From: Neoarius graeffei
Lineage: Eukaryota; Chordata; Actinopteri; Siluriformes; Ariidae
DNA length: 64,000 nucleotides
Direction: 5' to 3'
Assembly (NCBI RefSeq): GCF_027579695.1
Contig: NC_083570.1
Span: 92,019,999 to 92,083,998 of the forward strand
In this document: one piece after another, positions 21,557 through 32,995 of the stretch
Numbering within the stretch: position 1 is the stretch's first letter
Layout: each line of letters opens with the position of its first letter
Notes under the pieces: model-generated
What the model was told of the DNA's origin: nothing
Database searches by the model: none
What the model saw: only the letters and a program-made list of their open reading frames with translations
Program-made: the position numbers and the translations under genes

Positions 21557-22805
21557 CAGGGCTTTTCAAAGTGTGGGGCGCGCCCCCAGAGTTCTTCGGG
21601 GGGGGGGGGGGGGGACACGCAACGTGAGGAAAAATAAACCAGAATAAGTTACTATTGCGGACATTTAGCGAACTTCAGCTAGCCTTTACCAGAGACAAAA
21701 TGGATCGATTTTTAGTACCTAAAGCTACAGTGAGTGAGGAGACAGAGTCTGGGCCAAGCAAAAAACCAGACCCTCCAGGATGTTGCAATTTGCAACTTCA
21801 ATGCAAATTCAACCAATCCCCGCAAATTCAGGACGGTGTTGCAATTATATCCAATCACCGCAACTTTCCCGCAAATTTTCCATTGTTTAGGCAGCTTCAG
21901 CATCATACTGTGAGATTCTGTTCAAATTGTTTTTTTTCTTCTATGAAGCCTGAGCCATTTATTTTATTAGTTTATAATTGTTTAATTTAGTCTTCAGGAG
22001 AGACTGCCTGCACACAGTACTAGTATTAATAGGTTTTTTTCTTCCATGAAAGCTGAGGCATTTATATTATATTTTAAGGTAACTTCATGTTGTGTTGTGA
22101 GGTTCTCTGCACTTTAACTTTTGAACCAACAGGTGCATTTGGATAAGTAAAGCCTATTTTTCTGCATTTTTGTAGTCCTGGTAATCTTTTATATTGGTAA
22201 AAGTTGTTTATAGGACCATTTCTCAGTGTCTTTGTTTTTTTAAATCAATAGTTTTTCAGTAATAACTTAATATTTAACATATCACTCAATTTTAATCACA
22301 AAAAGAGAAAATCGCAACAATTTCTCGCAAGTTTCACTTCCTCCCGCAATGTAATCGCAACAAAAACCTAAAAAAACACCGCAACTTTCATCGCAATTTT
22401 TTGGAACCCCCCCCCGCAACATCAGACATTTTAGCCCGCAACAATCTCAAAAAAGGCCCGCGGAATCCTGGGGGGACTGAAAAAAAGAAGGCAGTATGAC
22501 CACGATTATTTAAAGTTTGGATTTTCATGGACTGGATCTGAAGATGCTCCACTGCCACAGTGTGTTGTCTGCCAAGAGGTGCTAGCTAACGATGCTATGA
22601 GATGTTTAAAATGTGTAAAACAAGATGTTTTAAAAAGCACAGATGTTTAAAATGTGAAAAAGAAAAAAAAATGTGTACAACAACCATTTTTTAAAAATAC
22701 GAATGGAACATTAAGTATAGCAACAACAAAAACTGTGGGGGGGGCGCTGTTGTTTATTTGCTCTCTGAGGGGGGGGCTGACTCTCACACACTTTGAAAAC
22801 CCCTG
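21557..22805 (+). mobile_element. hAT element with ZBED5/FAM200-like transposase start, interrupted
   Basis: Ends CAGGGCTTTTCAAAGTGTGG and complement ACACTTTGAAAACCCCTG are flanked by CTTTAATT / CTTTAAAT (8 bp, one mismatch), the hAT signature. Coding remnants on + are MDRFLVPKATVSEETESGPS (21700-21768) and, after an insertion at 21772-22474, QYDHDYLKFGFSWTGSEDAP and CVVCQEVLANDAM. The last is the Cys-x2-Cys half of the zinc finger in ZBED5/SCAND3-like hAT transposases. The rest of the transposase is deleted. It sits in intron 2 of slc35a4. Confidence 0.88.
21772..22474. mobile_element. Element nested in the hAT copy; core shared with 28146-28566
   Basis: Ends CCTCCAGGAT and ATCCTGGGGG are inverted, with GAC on both sides (candidate 3-bp duplication). 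It separates two parts of the hAT frame. About 410 bp (21883-22296) recur inverted at 28146-28566. Short GCAA/TTGC-rich blocks (cgcaactttc, cgcaacaatc) crowd both subterminal regions. Family unknown. Confidence 0.65.
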
Positions 22806-22813
22806 CTTTAAAT

Positions 22814-23622
22814 TTATTACCGTGGGTATAATGCAGGCTTGTAGTCCCAAACAAATGAGGCGTTTGGTGGTGATGCTTCCCCAAGCATTCCCAAACCCAT
22901 CTGCGAGTATTTTCCACTGAGTTTGCTGACAAACATCACCACCAAATTTCGATGCACGCACTGAAGTTTTTCGTGACCTTTTTGGCCACCCAGAAGGCAG
23001 ACACACACCAAAAAACAACTCGCAAAGCTCAGAGAAAATATTCACTGTGTGTTGCACGATTGGTGGCGATGCTACCAATTTTTCCATCGCCAAGTATTCG
23101 CAAACGCATCGCGAGCTGAGTGTGACCAGGGCCTTACTTTGACGTTGATAATTGCCCCATAGAATTATATTTGCAGTTGCCACTTATATCGTTCCAACTC
23201 TATACTGGACCAAATTCAACCACTTTTGTCCCAAAGCCTCAACACCAGGCACTGCCCAAATGCCTGATTTGCCCGACCAAGACGCTCAGGCAGAAATATT
23301 TTAGCAAGTTAGGCCCGTTCGGGCACACCGATGGTCGGCTTCTTTAAACACAAAAATGATTTTCAAGTGAGAACGTTACAAAAAGCAAGACGTATTAACC
23401 AGCATCCTCGCCTCCCCGGTGATCGCCATTTTGTTTTTTTCTTCCCGATTTGTAACGGCGATTCTGATTGGCTCGCTTTAGGCGCACGTGCACATTTGTG
23501 CTTTTCATCACTACGAGTGGTCACTGGTGCCCTTTACGTTTTCCCAGTTTGGCTTCAGGATATCCACACATGTACGTGTATAAAAGCTAGTGGTAAGTAC
23601 ATTCAATGACTAGAAAGACCTG
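22814..23622. other. Non-coding stretch, unidentified
   Basis: Includes gggccttac near 23130 next to a block rich in gcgagctgag/cgcaaacgca, which looks like one end of another miniature element, but its partner end was not found. No exon recognised. Confidence 0.4.
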
Positions 23623-23630
23623 CTTTAATG

Positions 23631-24640
23631 CAGGGGTGTCAAACTCATTTTGGTTCAGGGGCCACATACAGCCCATCTGATCTCAAGTGGGCCGGACCAG
23701 TAAAATAATTGCAAAATAACCTTTGTCAACTCCAAATCTTTAGCACTGTTTGTTCAGTAGGCTATGCTTTATGCTTCAGCCTACATTTGTAGCCTACATA
23801 ATCACTGATCACAAGGGATCGAGATTATTACACATTTATTCACAGAGAGGCCAATGGATTTGAAATAAAATGCATTTCACTCTCAAACAACTGGTTTATT
23901 TTTATACAGTTGAGTGAATACATTTTTACACCTGACAACCTGAACCAACTCCCCACTCTAATGTTGGCAAAGGCAGATTGCTTTTCAGCCTTCAGCATGC
24001 ATTTTTTCACGAGTTCACCATCAGAAAATGGCTTGGATGCTTGCACCAACTCGTTTGCAATACGGAAGCCAGCTTTCACTGCTCCATCACCGACCTCACG
24101 GCTGCGAGTAAATGCAGACTGCTGTTTCTTCAGACCAGCTAACAATTTGTTTATCTTCTCTTTTCTTAATTGTCCATACAAATTGTGAAATTTTTCTTTA
24201 TGATAAGTCTCATAAAGGCGCTGAATATTATATTCTTTGAGCACTGCAACCTGTTGATTACACACCAAGTGCACTGGTTTTGTATTCACCTCTGTGAATA
24301 AATAACACTCAGCCCATTTTTCCTGGAAAACTCTGCACTCTACATCAACTTTTCTTCTTTTTGACAGACATTTTGTTAATGGGGGTATCACTCTTGATAA
24401 TTTTGATAGCAACTTAATAGTGGTGAGGCAAGACTGCCATTCATGGAATCAGACAGCACATCTGGGCACGTTGCTAAAATGTGCTGTTTATTTCCTGATC
24501 TCGTTATGTCAGTGCTGCTTTTTTTGGCTGCCCCGAGCGGCTGAATTGAGCATTTCGGTTATTTATTTAAAAAAATTCACAAGTCGTCACAGGAATGGGC
24601 TAGAGATTTACTTTTTTTTTTTACATCCTTAGAAATTTTT
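23631..24640 (-). mobile_element. hAT (Charlie8/GTF2IRD2-like) fragment with transposase N-terminus
   Basis: The left end CAGGGGTGTCAAACTCATTT is the classic end of this hAT group. On the minus strand (24412-23840) a long open stretch encodes KRRKVDVECRVFQEKWAECY, VHLVCNQQVAVLKEYNIQRL YETYHKEKFHNLYGQLRKEK and QSAFTRSREVGDGAVKAGFR. This matches GTF2IRD2-like transposase, with a BED-type zinc finger (Cys-x2-Cys ... His) whose expected first His appears as Leu in QRLYETYH. The catalytic domain has been deleted: after KAEKQSAFANI the sequence passes to unrelated residues. The right end is lost next to a SINE, so no target duplication is seen. Confidence 0.82.
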
Positions 24641-24659
24641 TCTCTACAAGTCTGGGGCC

Positions 24660-25638
24660 GGGTGGCACGGTGGTGTAGTGGTTAGCAGGGCCGGTTCTGG
24701 AGGGGTAGCAACGGTAGCATTTGCACCCGGGACTGGTGTGGAGAGGGGCCCCAAAAAATAAGACAAAATAAAGAGTTCTCTCTGTTCCTGAATAAGTGCA
24801 TTACTGAGTGTCTCTGAGCAAAGGAGAGCCTGAACGTTGCAGCCTCCCTATTGGCTGTTTATTGGCTGTTTGTAAAAATGTATCAATTGTTGCCCCTCCC
24901 ACGGGAATCATCGCGGACTCGAGAGACGAGACCTGACGAGTTAGTTCGTTGGTAGCAGAACAAAATGCCTGGACACAAATCGGGTTTTCAGAAAAGGAAA
25001 GAAAAACGCAGGGTCGGAAATACAAAAAAGGAGGCAGAAAATGCAAAACGAGTTTTAAGGTAGGACAAATGGTTACTTTTTAAGGCAGCCCGCCGTGGCT
25101 GCAGGCTCATTTATTATAGCCCATTTAGTTAAAATAGTTGATATAAAATGTTTATAGTTATAGTTATGTGATGGTTGTCCTGATTTAGACTGGTGTGTGT
25201 GTGTGTTTTTTTTTTTGGGGGGGGGGGGGGGGTTGCGCGATGTTGCACCCGGGTCCATATTAGGGCAGAACCGGCCCTGGTGGTTAGCACTGTCGCCTCA
25301 CAGCAAGAAGGTCCGGGTTCGAGCCCCGTGGCCGGCGAGGGCCTTTCTGTGCGGAGTTTGCATGTTCTCCCCGTGTCCGCGTGGGTTTCCTCCGGGTGCT
25401 CCGGTTTCCCCCACAGTCCAAAGACATGCAGGTTAGGTTAACTGGTGACTCTAAATTGACTGTAGGTGTTGAATGTGAGTGTGAATGGTTGTCTGTGTCT
25501 ATGTGTCAGCCCTGTGATGACCTGGCGACTTGTCCAGGGTGTACCCCGCCTTTCGCCCGTAGTCAGCTGGGATAGGCTCCAGCTCGCCTGCGACCCTGTA
25601 GAACAGGATAAAGCGGCTACAGATAATGAGATGAGATG
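24660..25638 (+). mobile_element. DANA/mermaid-type SINE, interrupted by a hAT element
   Basis: tRNA-like head with A-box region (gtggttagcactgtcgcc) and B box (GGTTCGAGCCCC), then the conserved body (gtttgcatgttctccccgtg, gtccaaagacatgcaggtta) and a 3' tail of ATGAG repeats. The hAT element at 24686-25279 lies inside the A-box region. Removing it and one 8-bp repeat restores a normal SINE. Confidence 0.9.
24686..25279 (+). mobile_element. Non-autonomous hAT element retaining a transposase first exon
   Basis: Ends CAGGGCCGGTTCTG / complement with a perfect 8-bp duplication GTGGTTAG (24678-24685, 25280-25287). A frame from 24965 reads MPGHKSGFQKRKEKRRVGNT KKEAENAKRVLR and is followed by AAG|gtagga, a plausible donor. 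Such basic N-termini open hAT/ZMYM1-like transposases. Only this exon is left. A G run lies at 25217-25232. Confidence 0.88.
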
Positions 25639-25639
25639 T

Positions 25640-26356
25640 TTTCAGGGCTTGTTTTGTTCTTCTGTTGCAGAAATAAATGCTTTTAAAAATAAAAAAAAGC
25701 ATGTACTTTTGTCTAAATAACTCAGTTATACCCCTATAAAACATATCAGTATTGCCTTGAACCGTGTACTTGAAAACTTGCCAAAAATACCGCAAAATTT
25801 TAGGGCAAAAAGAAATTCAAGCGATGCAAACATTTTTTGAGGCCATTTAAGGTGTTAAAAGTTAACACCGAGGCCTGGTTCCTCGTAAATATCTGGATCC
25901 ACACAGATGGAAAAATAGGATCCAGGTTAAAAAAAAAAATCCTGGAATTTTCCTTTAATGAGTTCTGTAGCAGAAATCGAGCTCTCCAGTCAGCTAAAAA
26001 GCCTGATTTCTAAAGCCTTTGGTGGTGTCAAGTTTATTTTTATTGCGCTTTTAACAAGAAACATTGCTGCAAAGCAGCTTTACAGAATTTAAATGACTTT
26101 AAACATGAGCTAATTTTATCCCTAATCTATCCCCAATGACCAAACACCAACCTGCTTGCTCAGTGGTGGAACTCTGTGCAATGTGCAGATTGAGACCCCT
26201 GGTGGTCAAACAGTGCAACTGCATTACATGCAGAATTAACAGAATGCTAATTTCCACAACATGAATCGTAGGTTTGCATCGCCATGTATCGTGTCATGAT
26301 GTATCGTTACACCGCTATCTGATACCCATCTGTAAATAAAGATTGCTCCCATTACC
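25640..26356. other. Non-coding intronic stretch
   Basis: At 26023-26100, gtcaagtttatttttattgc followed by gcaaagcagctttacagaat resembles a short dispersed fish repeat. No exon is recognised elsewhere in the stretch. Confidence 0.4.
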
Positions 26357-26456
26357 ATGAACAACCAGGACACATTGGAGAACGTGGAGAAGTTCATTTA
26401 CCTTGGAAGTACAATAATGCAGAACGGCGATCTCACTCCCGAACTTAACGACCGCA

Positions 26457-26588
26457 TTGGAAAGGCAGCGAATGCGTTTAGTAAACTTCTACCTATTATG
26501 CATCATAAGTCCATTTGGCTGCAAACAAAAATGGATTTATGATGCATAATAGGTAGAAGTTTATTGAACGCATTCGCTGCCTTTCCAA
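26457..26588. repeat. Inverted duplication (hairpin) within the LINE fragment
   Basis: Left arm 26457-26521 (TTGGAAAGGCAGCGAATGCG...) and right arm 26525-26588 are inverted copies with about five differences, separated by only a few bases. The left arm is LINE coding sequence, and the right arm breaks the frame. Confidence 0.88.
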
Positions 26589-26613
26589 GCCGTAGTGATC
26601 TCAACCTTACTAT

Positions 26614-27422
26614 AGGGGTGTTCACACGGCAACTTTTACTCCGGTGTAGCACCGGGGCTGCCCCGGTAGAGCGTTCACACGGTACAAAGTTATACCGGTG
26701 TAGCCCCTGAAAGCTGCTTAAACCGGTGCAAATCGAACCCTGCTCGGGAGGTGGTTTAAGAAATTTACTCCGGAGTAAATGCTAGTTTGCGGGGCAGCAC
26801 CGATATAAAATGGGACGTCTGAACGCTACAGGGGTAGACTCGCTACGCGTGAGGAGAGTTTTTTTTTTTTTTAAAGATTTTTTTGGGCTTTTTCACCTTT
26901 TATTGGATAGGACAGTGTAGAGACAGGAAATGAGCGGGAGAGAGAGACGAGGAGGGATCGGGAAATGACCTCGGGTCGGAATCTAACCCGGGTCCCCGGA
27001 TTTATGGTATGGCGCCTTATCCACCTGAGCCACGATGAGGAGAGTTGATTACATACGGGCATTGCATAATTTGCATCCTGGTATTTTGCGCTTCCAAAAT
27101 GGCGAATATCAACAACAACAGAACTGCGTGTCTTCATCCACGTTGTTTTCCCGGCGCTTGGTGATGCCATGACAACCGGGAAAAGGAAGTACATTTTCAC
27201 GCATGTGCATATTTCATTTCCGCATTATTACTATCATGTAGCACGGTCGCAAAAACTGCCGTGTGAACGCAAGTGGGGCTGTACCGGTGCCAACACGCTT
27301 CTCTCTAGTAAGCAGGTTTGTGACGTGTGAACGCTCCACAAAATTTACACCGGTGTAAGATATATCGCAACAAAATACATCGGTGCAGCATCGATGCAAA
27401 TATGTGCCGTGTGAACACTCCT
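26614..27422. mobile_element. Miniature element nested in LINE, itself carrying a SINE
   Basis: Ends AGGGGTGTTCACACGGCA and TGCCGTGTGAACACTCCT, with TAT on each side (26611-26613, 27423-27425). The flanking LINE frame (LLY...NGAE) rejoins naturally once it is removed. Internal ccggtgta/tacaccgg blocks repeat near both ends. A SINE occupies 26861-27035. Probably Harbinger-like from the 3-bp A/T duplication. Confidence 0.82.
26861..27035 (-). mobile_element. tRNA-derived SINE type B, copy 1
   Basis: On the minus strand: head ctcaggtggataaggcgcca, B box GGGTTAGATTCC, body tcatttcctgtctctacact and an A-rich tail. Flanked by TGAGGAGAGTT (26850-26860, 27036-27046), an exact 11-bp target duplication. 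Confidence 0.88.
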
Positions 27423-27824
27423 TATAATGGTGCTGAAGCTTGGAATACCACCCTACAAGAAGAGAAGCGCTTAGCGGCTTTTCACACGAGATGCCTTCGC
27501 AGAATTCTTGGTGCGTCTTGGAGAGACCACATCTCAAACGCAGAGATCTTTGAAAGAACTGGTCAGGCTCCTCTAATTACAGTAACATCCTGCGACAGAA
27601 ACGGCTATCATGGCTCAGCCACGTCATACGCATGCCTCGAACACACTGCTGCCTGCTCCATTGGTTACCATCAGGATGGCGTTGTCCAGGCAAGCAACGC
27701 ATGCGATGGAGTGATGTGGTCTCAAGAGACTTAAAGGAGTCGGGTATCTCGTTTGAGGAGGCAACGATGGTGGCAGCACAGGACAGGAAGCAATGGCGAT
27801 CCTTTGTGTTGGTGCGGCCCACTG

Positions 27825-29614
27825 CAGGGGCTTCAAAGTTTGGGAGAATAGCAGGGTACAAATAATTTACAGCAGGGTGCAAAATGGTAAAATGTCTGCC
27901 AGCGGCAGACATAATGGACGCAAAGCGTGCAGGGATGGATGGATGGAGAGAGAGAGATGCAAGTACGAATGTTTCATGGGGCGGGATGGTTTGGAACAGG
28001 TCGTCTAAAATCGGGATAACATTTACCCGGGACGGGTATTTGAGGCGGGTCGTCTAGCTTAAGCTTGATTAGCGTTGTTACGCACGCCAGTGTTTCCCAC
28101 AGAAATTTTGGAGACTATGGGGGCAAGCCATGGGGGAGGCGTGGGGGTTGTTTAAAATTGAGTGACATGTTAAATATTAAGTTATTACTGAAAAACTATT
28201 GATTAAAAAAACAGACACTGAGAAATGGTCCTATAAACAACTTTACCAATATAAAAGATTACCAGGACTACAAAAATGCAGAAAAATAGGCTTTACTTAT
28301 CCAAATGCACCTGTTGGTTCAAAAGTTAAAGTGAAGAGAACCTCACAGCACAACATGAAGTTACCTTAAAATATAATATAAATGCCTCAGCTCTCATGTA
28401 AGAAAAAAACTATTAATACTAGTCCTGTGTGCAGACAGTCTCTCCTGAAGACTAAATTAAACAATAATTATAAACTAATAAAATAAATGGCTCAGGCTTC
28501 ATAGAAGAAAAAAACAATTTGAACAGAATCTCACAGTATGATGCTGAAGCTGCCTAAACAATGGAAAATAAAATACCATTTTGGCAAAAACGTTGGCATC
28601 CATTAATTTCTTGTATTAAGTAAAAAAAAATATGTTGCCAGATACTGCTGACGGTTTACAGCCCAAAATATGTTCAAAACCCGCCAAAATGCACTTAAAA
28701 CCGCCCAAATTGGGCGGGAAAACGCGCAATCTGGCAACACAGGCGGCAGTAATGGCTGCACTCGTGTCGAGGATGTAAACACAGTTGACGCGGCAACAGA
28801 CATACATGACATATGGCCCTTTTCCACTACCCTTTTTCAGCTCGCTTCAGCCCGACACGGCTCGCGTTTCGACTATCTAAGAACAGCACGACTCAGCTCG
28901 CTTCAGCCCTGCTTAGCCCCCAAAACTCGCACGGTTTTGGAGTGGGGCTGAAGCGAGCCAAACCGAGCTGAGTGGGGCTAGGGGCGTGAGGAGACACTCC
29001 CCTGTGCACTGATTGGTGAGGAGGAGTGTCCTCACATGCCCACACACGCCCGCAAGCACGCTGGGATCTGTAAACACCGTAAACCCGGAAGAAGGAGAAT
29101 TACGAATTATGAAGCCTTATGCGCCTCGCCTCATCTATACGCTCTTGCCAGTATCTGTTGCCGTTGTCGGTGACAACAAGCCACAGCACCAAGACCAGCA
29201 ACACTAACGACTCCATGTTTATTGTTTACTATTCGGGTCGTGAGACTACCGCTTAAAAGCTCACTGATGTCACTGTTTGCGCCGCCTAACGACATCACGT
29301 GATGTCCACCCACTTTCGCTAACTCCACCCAATGTGTCCACCCACTTCCAGCCAGCACGGTTCAGCGCGGTTGTAGTCGAAATGCAACTCCAACAGCCCC
29401 GCTCAGCTCGACTCAGCCCAACTCAGCACGGCACGGCTCAGCCGCGTTGGTAGTGGAAAAGCGGCAATATTGGATGTAATTTACGTTCACAACTTTTTTT
29501 GCTGTCAGAAATATTTAATATTAAAATTTTGTGACTCGACTGACAATAGCCGGCGGCATAACAAGCCATAGCCGGCGATTTGCCGCCGGTGACCGGCTAC
29601 TTTTGAGACCGCTG
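27825..29614 (-). mobile_element. hAT family X, copy 1, non-autonomous and nested
   Basis: Ends CAGGGGCTTCAAAGTTTGGG and (complement) CAGCGGTCTCAAAAGTAGCC. CCACTGCA appears on both sides (27819-27826 overlapping the first two end bases, and 29615-29622), an 8-bp hAT duplication. It shares its body with copy 2 at 38053-39809 in opposite orientation. It contains the five-copy miniature element (28814-29466), a small GTTGCCAGAT hairpin element (about 28633-28741) and a 420-bp block shared with 21883-22296. Confidence 0.8.
28814..29466 (+). mobile_element. Five-copy miniature element family, copy 2
   Basis: Same ends as copy 1 (TGGCCCTTTTCCACTACC / complement), flanked by ATA (28811-28813, 29467-29469). 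The interruption is absent from family X copy 2 near 38200, where the sequence runs through, confirming the boundaries. Confidence 0.9.
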
Positions 29615-29622
29615 CCACTGCA

Positions 29623-29805
29623 GCAGTAACGTAACGTAAATGAAGATTGAGCTGATTCATAATCATTGCAAGGTCTTACAGAGACAGAGACTAATGTTTC
29701 TAATGCAACAGTCTACACTGTAAAAAATGTAACTTGCAAAATTGTTGAGTGAAAAAAGGATTCTAAGTTGAATGAACAAATTTCCCTTCTAATTGTTCAA
29801 GCAAC

Positions 29806-29836
<31 letters not shown>

Positions 29837-29975
29837 TAGTTGGGATGCCTTTCCTTCGCCACAAGTTCATAGGAATTGGAAAATTAAGTTAAGTGAACTT
29901 ATATATTCAAGTGCTGATTGACGCCCCTTAACCGATGTCACTGCGCATGCGCACTTCACAAGTTTGAAAGTTTCA
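29623..29975. other. Non-coding, low complexity and repeat scraps
   Basis: Contains tacactgtaaaaaatgtaac, resembling an end of fish miniature elements that start CACTGTAAAAA, and a (AAAT)n run near 29809-29836. No gene. Confidence 0.4.
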
Positions 29976-31875
29976 CACTGCAAAAATTAAAAATCTTACG
30001 AACTTTGTCTATTTTCAAGTCAAAACATCTAGCCACCCTTATTATAAGACATAATTGCCCAACAAGCAAAACCTCATTTAGCTAGAAAGGCTAGTTTTTA
30101 GACAGTCCATCTTGAAAATCTTGTATAGACAAAATGTCTTGAAAAAGTCTTATGGTCCTTTTCCACTACCCTTTTTCAGCTCACTTCAGCTCGCTTCAGC
30201 TCACTTCAGCCCGACACGGCTCGCGTTTCGACTGCCAAAAACCAGCACGACTCAGCTCGTTTCAGCCCTGCTTAGCCCCTAAAACTCGCACGGTTTTGGA
30301 GTGGGGCTGAAGCGAGCCAAAGCGAGCCGAGTGAGGCTGGGGGCGTGAGCAGACACTCCCCTGTGCACTGATTGGTGAGGAGGCGTGTCCTCACATGCCC
30401 ACACACGCCCCGCGAGCACGCTGGGATCTGTAAACACCGCAAACCCGGAAGAAGAAGAATTACGAATTACGAGAATTTCTGAAGCCTTATGCGCCTCGCC
30501 TCATCTATACGCTCTTGCCAGTATCTGTTGGCGTTGTCGGTGACAACAAGCCACAGCACCAAGACCAGCAACACTAACGACTCCATGTCCTCCGGGCTGT
30601 GAGACTACCGCTTAAAAGCTCACTGATGTCACTGTTTGCGCTGCTTAACGACATCACATGACGTCCACCCACTTTCGCTAACTCCACCCAATGTGTCCAC
30701 CCACTTCCAGCCAGCACGGTTCAGCGCGGTTGTAGTCGAAATGCAACTCCAACAGCCCCGCTCAGCTCGACTCAGCTCGACTCGGCACGGCACGGCTCAG
30801 CCGCGTTTGTAGTGGAAAAGCGGCATTATTTGGAGCACCTTTGAAAATAAAACAAGTTTTTTTTTTTAAACAAGTAAGTACATTTTGGACATTTGTCAAA
30901 TGCGGTTCATCTTGTTTCAAGAAAAAAAAAGTATGCTTGTTTTGGGAGTAAATGAACTTTACTGAAATCTTTGAATCTTTCATTACAATTCGACTCCACC
31001 TTACAGATCCTAAGTTTACTGCGACTGTTTTCATTCAGAGTGAGCTCCTTCTAGATGCTGTACAGACTCTAGACCAGACAAGTGCCTTCAAAAAGGCTAT
31101 GAGTGAGTGGAGGGCGTTTTAGTGAGGTCTTTTTGGAATGCTGCGAGTTAAGTTCAGTGTTTTTTTTTTTTTTTTTTTTGTGCCTGATCTTGTAAACCCC
31201 TCGTACACATGAATAGTCAGTGCCCCCAAAATGCACTGTTGCTTTGGCGTTGTGTAAGCACTGTAAGTCAAAATGCGTAGACTTTTTTTTTTTTTTTGGT
31301 GCCTGAGGTCCTGGGGAAGTGGAATCTTAAGAGATGTTTTAATGCTTGAATGTTGAAATGGGAAAAAAAATAAAACTTGTTGCAATGCTACACGTGCCGT
31401 CAACTTGATTCAAGATAGTCTCTGGTCTCATATCTAGAGTATTTTACTAATTACAGGTCACAAAAGGAGAATCTTAAGCTAGCAATGCTTAGTTGTAGAA
31501 TTTAACAATCCTAATATTAGTATATTTATCTTAAATTCAATTTTTACTGCTAAGACTTCGTCATGAATTTAAGTGAAATTCCCTTAAAATGAAATAAATA
31601 AAAATGACTTGAATGGCTAAATGTAAGAAGTACGATCTTGTTATAAGAACTATTTTGATTATTTTGAGTTAATCAGATCTCGCATAATAAGTTCCCCAAT
31701 CTTATTTTGGAATTATTTCATCTAAAAACAGGTTAGATTTTTCATCTTACTTTAAGAAATCTTACCAAGTCAAATTTGACTCGTTCCATTGGCAGATTTT
31801 TTTCACCTGATTCAAGCAAATATGCTTTGTTTTAATCTTTTATTTCTTATTTTTGAAAGGCCATTTTTTGCAGTG
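29976..31875. mobile_element. Miniature element with CACTGCAAAAA ends, interrupted
   Basis: Left end CACTGCAAAAATTAAAAATC and right end ccattttttGCAGTG are inverted. The interior is AT-rich with cttgaaaa/ttttcaag blocks and no coding sequence. It is interrupted by the five-copy family at 30153-30825. No unambiguous target duplication was found, so the superfamily is open. Confidence 0.65.
30153..30825 (+). mobile_element. Five-copy miniature element family, copy 3
   Basis: Ends TGGTCCTTTTCCACTACC and complement, flanked by TTA (30150-30152, 30826-30828). The left subterminal block cagctcacttcag is repeated one extra time compared with copy 1. Confidence 0.9.
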
Positions 31876-32103
31876 CAACGGTCGGGTGGAGTGAGAAGTC
31901 CATGGAAACTGACACGAGACGTTGTATAGGAGTATAGACTAAGCTTTCCTCAGCAGAGGCCAGGGAATTCCCTCCTTGTATGTCGGTATTTGTTTCTGTT
32001 TGTGTAATAATAGGCAAAGTGAAGTAGAACTTAAGTGTTGAGAGGTTTGTGTTAACTAAAAAATGTAATGCACACTAAATCATTGTAAAAAAAAAAACAA
32101 AAT

Positions 32104-32741
32104 AGTCAAGCCAACTTAAAAATGTAACGCAACCTGCTGCCAAAGGATTCTGAGTAAACTCAACTTAGAACCATGATGTGCCAACTTGCTCATCTAAGTT
32201 AATTGGCATTATTATTTCAATTTATTTCAACTAAATTTGTTGGACTGAACTTCTAAAGGCAAGTCAAGTCAACTCAACATAAAATACTCTTCTATGTGAA
32301 CTTAAAAGAACATTTTGGGGCGTCGCGGCTCAAGTGGATAAGGCGCCATACCATAAATCCGGGGACCCGGGTTCGATTCCGACCCGAGGTCATTTCCCAA
32401 TCCCTCCCCGTCTCTCTCCTGCTCATTTCCTGTCTCTACACTGTCCTATCCAATAAAGGTGGAAAAAGCCCCCCAAAAAAATCTTAAAAAAAGAATAATT
32501 CAGGATAACTTAATGTTTTTTGTGCCAACTTGCTTTTCCAAGTTAATTGGAATGATTATTTCAATTTATTTCAACATCACAATTTGAATGCACTGAACTT
32601 GCTAAACAAAGTAAGTTCAACATAAAATACTCATCTGTGTTGACTTAAAAGAGCAAGTCAGCACAACTATTTGGCCCGGAGTTGAGTTTACTCAAAATCC
32701 TTTGGCAGCAGATTGCGTTACATTTTTAAGTTGGCTTGACT
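32104..32741. mobile_element. Long-inverted-repeat miniature element carrying a SINE
   Basis: AGTCAAGCCAACTTAAAAAT at 32104 is repeated inverted to 32741. The arms extend about 200 bp inward with moderate identity (ctgctgccaaaggattctga and complement; aagttaattgg and complement). T and A runs outside (to about 32080 and 32757) may belong to it. SINE type B copy 2 lies inside at about 32317-32494. Confidence 0.75.
32317..32494 (+). mobile_element. tRNA-derived SINE type B, copy 2
   Basis: Head cgtcgcggctcaagtggata, B box GGGTTCGATTCC, body catttcctgtctctacactg, then an A-rich tail. The flanks (aaagaacattt, aaagaataatt) are only roughly alike. Confidence 0.85.
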
Positions 32742-32827
32742 AATTTTTTTTTTACAGTCTAGATTTCGTTTCGGTCGGGCACCACTCAAACTGATGAGCA
32801 AATCGTCAGCTTTTCTTTGGCTAATCA

Positions 32828-32980
32828 GACACAAGGTACGCCACCGCTCCTGCCAGAGCAGTTGGGGGTTAGGTGCCTTGTTCAAGGGCACGTCAGCCAG
32901 TCCTGCTGGTCCAGGGAATCGAACAAGTGACCTTTTGGTCCCAAAGCTGCTTCTCTAACCATAAGGCCATGACTTCCCCC
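32828..32980 (-). mobile_element. tRNA-derived SINE type C fragment
   Basis: Read on the minus strand: tcatggccttatggttagag (A-box region), cttgttcgattccctg (B-box region) and the body cttgaacaaggcacctaacc, a tRNA-headed repeat seen in many fish. It stops just before the hAT element at 32996. Confidence 0.65.
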
Positions 32981-32995
32981 ATGGCTAGTCTAGAG

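Larger units (their letters stand above)
26357..27824 (+). mobile_element. Non-LTR retrotransposon fragment, rearranged and split by a nested element
   Basis: The + strand encodes FIYLGSTIMQNGDLTPELND RIGKAANAFSKLLPIM (26390-26505) and, from 27426, GAEAWNTTLQEEKRLAAFHT RCLRRILGASWRDHISNAEI. These are blocks of the same C-terminal region as in the LINE at 2072-3582, though of a distinct family. The two parts are separated by an inverted duplication (26457-26588) and by a miniature element (26614-27422). The fragment ends at 27824, where a hAT element begins. Confidence 0.8.

Noticed and set aside
25193-25720. Recurrent open frames across the DANA/mermaid SINE (for example LRVLRFPPQSKDMQV)
   Set aside because: Every SINE copy produces them; they are not proteins.
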